Below, one piece after another: positions 62,955 through 64,000 of a stretch of 64,000 nucleotides of DNA. Each line of letters opens with the position of its first letter. Within the stretch, counting starts at the first letter, position 1. The notes beneath the pieces are model-generated. The model was not told the DNA's origin. It did no database searches and worked only from the letters and a program-made list of their open reading frames with translations. The translations under genes and the position numbers were made by a program. The DNA is from Xylona heveae TC161 (taxonomy: Eukaryota; Ascomycota; Xylonomycetes; Xylonales; Xylonaceae). The stretch is from positions 685,983 through 749,982 of the forward strand of contig NW_017264204.1 in the NCBI RefSeq assembly GCF_001619985.1, in the 5' to 3' direction.

Positions 62955-63879
62955 GCAGCGCTTAGTCGTGGAAACGATCGGATTGACATATTTGAATTGG
63001 TGCGCATTACGAAAGAGAAAGGCCTTGACCTTGTACATATTTAATCTCATGACAGCAAGCGAAACTTGTACAATAGCCTGTTTGGCAAAGGACTTAGGCG
63101 CAAGTGGGTAGTTTCTTTTTTGGGTAGCATTAGATTTACAAAGTCAAAGAGGAATGACTTGGTGTATATAGATTAACTGTCATAGAAGTGGAGCAGACTT
63201 GAAACATTTTGCACATCAATTTGGGCAAATAAGATAGCTGACACTTATTTTCGTGGCCGCAATTTGTAAGATGTATGCTTTTCATTTTGCACCAAACTGA
63301 TATTGTTATGTTTCAATTGAGTCAGCACAGACGAAAGGTACAAACATCGCTCGGGAAAAACCGCAAAGAAAACAGCTGAAGGGAAACAGGGCGTAGAAAT
63401 TGCACCGTCTCGGTCGAGCTGGAATAGAATAAATATATAACAATCAAACGGAAACTTCCTCCGAACGTCATCCAGAGATAAAACAGAATCGAATACAGGA
63501 TATGTTCCAATGACTAGAAGACCTCACCCCTCAATTCTGCATTCCTTCGTCCGTAGAAGAACGGAAGTAAAAGAGGGGGAGCGCAGAGCATATACATCAT
63601 ATACATTGATGGATGCTGGCAGCATGCGTAGTACCAAACCCCACCGGAGAAATAAACAACAATAAGAAAAAAGGGCAAACAGCCGCGAAAGTAACCGCAA
63701 CACTTTTGTTTCCCAGAAACGATATCGAAGAAAAACCGTTGGACGCCGAATGGATGCTCCAAAATTAAATCAGTGACGATGATGTTCAAATCGAGGGGGT
63801 TGACGGATGCAGCGAAACCTCGCTACCTTAAGGGACGGATATCAAGGGACAAAGCGCCAACAAGTGTTGGGCTTTGCAT
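62955..63879. other. Convergent spacer at the right end
   Basis: 3' flank of the PAQR gene and, probably, of a minus-strand gene entering from the right. The minus frame 63514-63789 is hydrophobic and Cys-rich but has no family match and no coding context. Confidence 0.45.
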
Positions 63880-63929
63880 TTAAAAGCCGGATCGCTTTTT
63901 CATCAGGGCTTTCCGCTCCTTATCCTTGG
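63880..63929 (-). CDS. Possible last exon of a gene running off the window
   Basis: On the minus strand a CAG acceptor at about 63930-63932, preceded by a GCTAAC branch-like word, leads into a short basic frame (KDKERKALMKKRSGF) with a stop at 63880-63882. The rest of the gene would lie beyond 64000. The family cannot be told from 15 residues. Confidence 0.3.
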
Positions 63930-64000
63930 CTGTTTCAGGAGTTCTAGTTAGCTTTTGTTCAAAATGAAAATTGACCAATCGGTGAAGTAAAAAAAAAAAA

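Overview
The window looks like a chromosomal segment of a filamentous ascomycete (Pezizomycotina), most likely in the Eurotiomycetes. The evidence is short GT-AG introns of about 50-200 bp inside most genes, compact spacing, CT-rich promoters, and protein families whose best-remembered relatives are in Eurotiales/Onygenales. There is no sign of bacterial, organellar or viral DNA. All gene models below were joined by hand from splice sites and reading phase; none has transcript support.

Left part (1-16.7 kb): an F-BAR/SH3 cytokinesis scaffold (+), a seipin with a long acidic tail (+), then three genes on the minus strand: a SurE phosphatase fused to a tubulin-tyrosine-ligase-like domain (PBY1 type), a Dus4-type tRNA dihydrouridine synthase, and a 1200-residue UPF0592/DUF1765 protein. 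Middle part (16.7-41 kb): ATP synthase subunit h (-), TFIIB (+), a membrane-anchored M28 peptidase of the transferrin-receptor type (-), a Dap1-type heme protein (-), an unrecognised Ser/Pro-rich protein (+), a short TMA7 (-), the Prp4 splicing kinase (+) and a Ran1/Pat1-type kinase (-). These are housekeeping genes for lipid droplets, tRNA modification, respiration, transcription, splicing, translation and cell-cycle control; no metabolic operon logic ties them together.

Accessory-looking part (41-56.8 kb): a 6.1-kb stretch with no recognisable gene, then a cytochrome P450 of the pisatin-demethylase type (-), a seven-helix rhodopsin-domain membrane protein (+) and an HNH-nuclease-domain protein (-), separated by 2-2.7-kb spacers rich in short palindromic words (TACTCCGTA, AGTACTTCGTAC, AAGGTACCTT) and holding one perfect 13-bp inverted repeat. 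Right part (56.8-64 kb): a four-exon integral membrane protein (+), a PCI-like helical protein (-), a PAQR/Izh receptor (+) and, at the edge, what may be the last exon of another minus-strand gene.

The most interesting points are the five SUMO-consensus sites in the seipin tail, the SurE-TTL fusion whose linking intron could yield separate products, a TMA7 lacking the expected C-terminal tail, the HNH gene, and the repeated palindromic words in the spacers.
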